From assembly GCA_035571275.1 (NCBI GenBank), contig DATMKQ010000245.1:1-60457 (forward strand): DNA of 60,457 nt, in the 5' to 3' direction. Of the stretch, positions 60,335-60,457 are shown one piece after another (within the stretch, counting starts at the first letter, position 1; every line of letters starts with the position of its first letter). The notes below the pieces were generated by a model. It searched no databases and was not told the DNA's origin. It saw only the letters and a list, made by a program, of their open reading frames with translations. This DNA comes from Trebonia sp035571275 (GTDB taxonomy: Bacteria; Actinomycetota; Actinomycetes; Streptosporangiales; Streptosporangiaceae). The translations under genes and the position numbers were made by a program.

Positions 60335-60457
60335 CAGTGGTCATCATCGAAGACCACCCGGTCGTCACCGCAGGGGTGGCGTTCTGGATCCGGTCCGATC
60401 CCGGCCAGCGAGTGCGGCTCGTGCGGACTGCGCCTGACCTGACCTGGCTCCGCGCTG
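60319..60457 (+). CDS. Response regulator, N-terminal part (truncated by window)
   Basis: The first 46 codons of a NarL/FixJ-type receiver: MEQPVTVVIIEDHPVVTAGV contains the acidic pair (Glu-Asp, after VVII) that coordinates Mg2+. The phosphoacceptor Asp lies beyond the edge. The start overlaps the previous stop by 16 bases. It forms the output of the kinase at 58038. Confidence 0.85.
   Translation, partial: MEQPVTVVIIEDHPVVTAGVAFWIRSDPGQRVRLVRTAPDLTWLRA

Overview
The window is high-GC DNA from an actinomycete. This is supported by GTG/TTG starts, a WhiB regulator, an F420-type PPOX protein, NDMA-dependent alcohol dehydrogenases, DUF1707 and DUF6510 proteins, an XRE/NB-ARC/TPR regulator and a bkd operon under an Lrp/AsnC regulator. 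It looks like ordinary chromosome broken up by small mobile or repeat-derived insertions. I cannot name genus or species from sequence alone. No rRNA, tRNA or CRISPR array was seen.

Layout. 1-4402: a truncated Rieske oxygenase diverges from a NitT/TauT-type ABC importer (binding protein, two permeases, ATPase). 4436-8093: an ECF sigma factor with a SnoaL tail converges on a large XRE/NB-ARC/TPR regulator. 8245-11454: a small secreted protein, a DHFR-like reductase, glutamate decarboxylase and a small anchored protein. 11470-16261: two tandem secreted proteins built from GTFYGQ-type repeats. 16743-20670: a polytopic membrane protein, then a marR-MFS operon with a palindromic operator. 20718-23557: pyrimidine reductase-like gene and glgX. 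24079-27600: sulfite reductase, zinc ribbon, APS reductase and chelatase, read leftwards as an assimilatory sulfur operon. 27980-32001: a Cys-rich mini-protein, a phosphoribosyltransferase, WhiB and a very Tyr-rich low-complexity protein. 32250-33874: an insertion sequence, followed by a minisatellite. 34138-36408: two tandem NDMA-dependent alcohol dehydrogenases. 36604-40178: a DUF1707 protein and an ABC export cluster. 40182-46352: hydrolase, SufE, sulfurtransferase, EVE protein, KdpD-like protein, GYD protein, F420 enzyme and a MerA-like reductase. 46590-48873: an SDR remnant and an SRPBCC-ArsR-DUF899 fusion operon. 49266-51536: two convergent TIR-domain genes. 51756-56840: alcohol dehydrogenase, Lrp regulator and bkd operon. 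57014-60457: DUF1684, DUF6510 and a two-component locus cut by the window end.

Most interesting. (1) A pair of related TIR-domain genes, one ending in a CD225/dispanin-like membrane domain and the other in a beta-rich domain, lies between 83-bp direct repeats (78/83 identical) derived from the 3' end of the neighbouring alcohol dehydrogenase. The arrangement resembles a compact cassette inserted at a gene's 3' end and could be an undescribed immunity-type module. (2) A dispersed short repeat with core CCGAACGG occurs at least ten times, in intergenic regions, at gene ends and in-frame inside a phosphoribosyltransferase. Two copies form inverted pairs with exactly the same 62-nt spacer. (3) A second hairpin repeat family (AVSGxxTPxTA when translated) forms the N-terminus of the chelatase.
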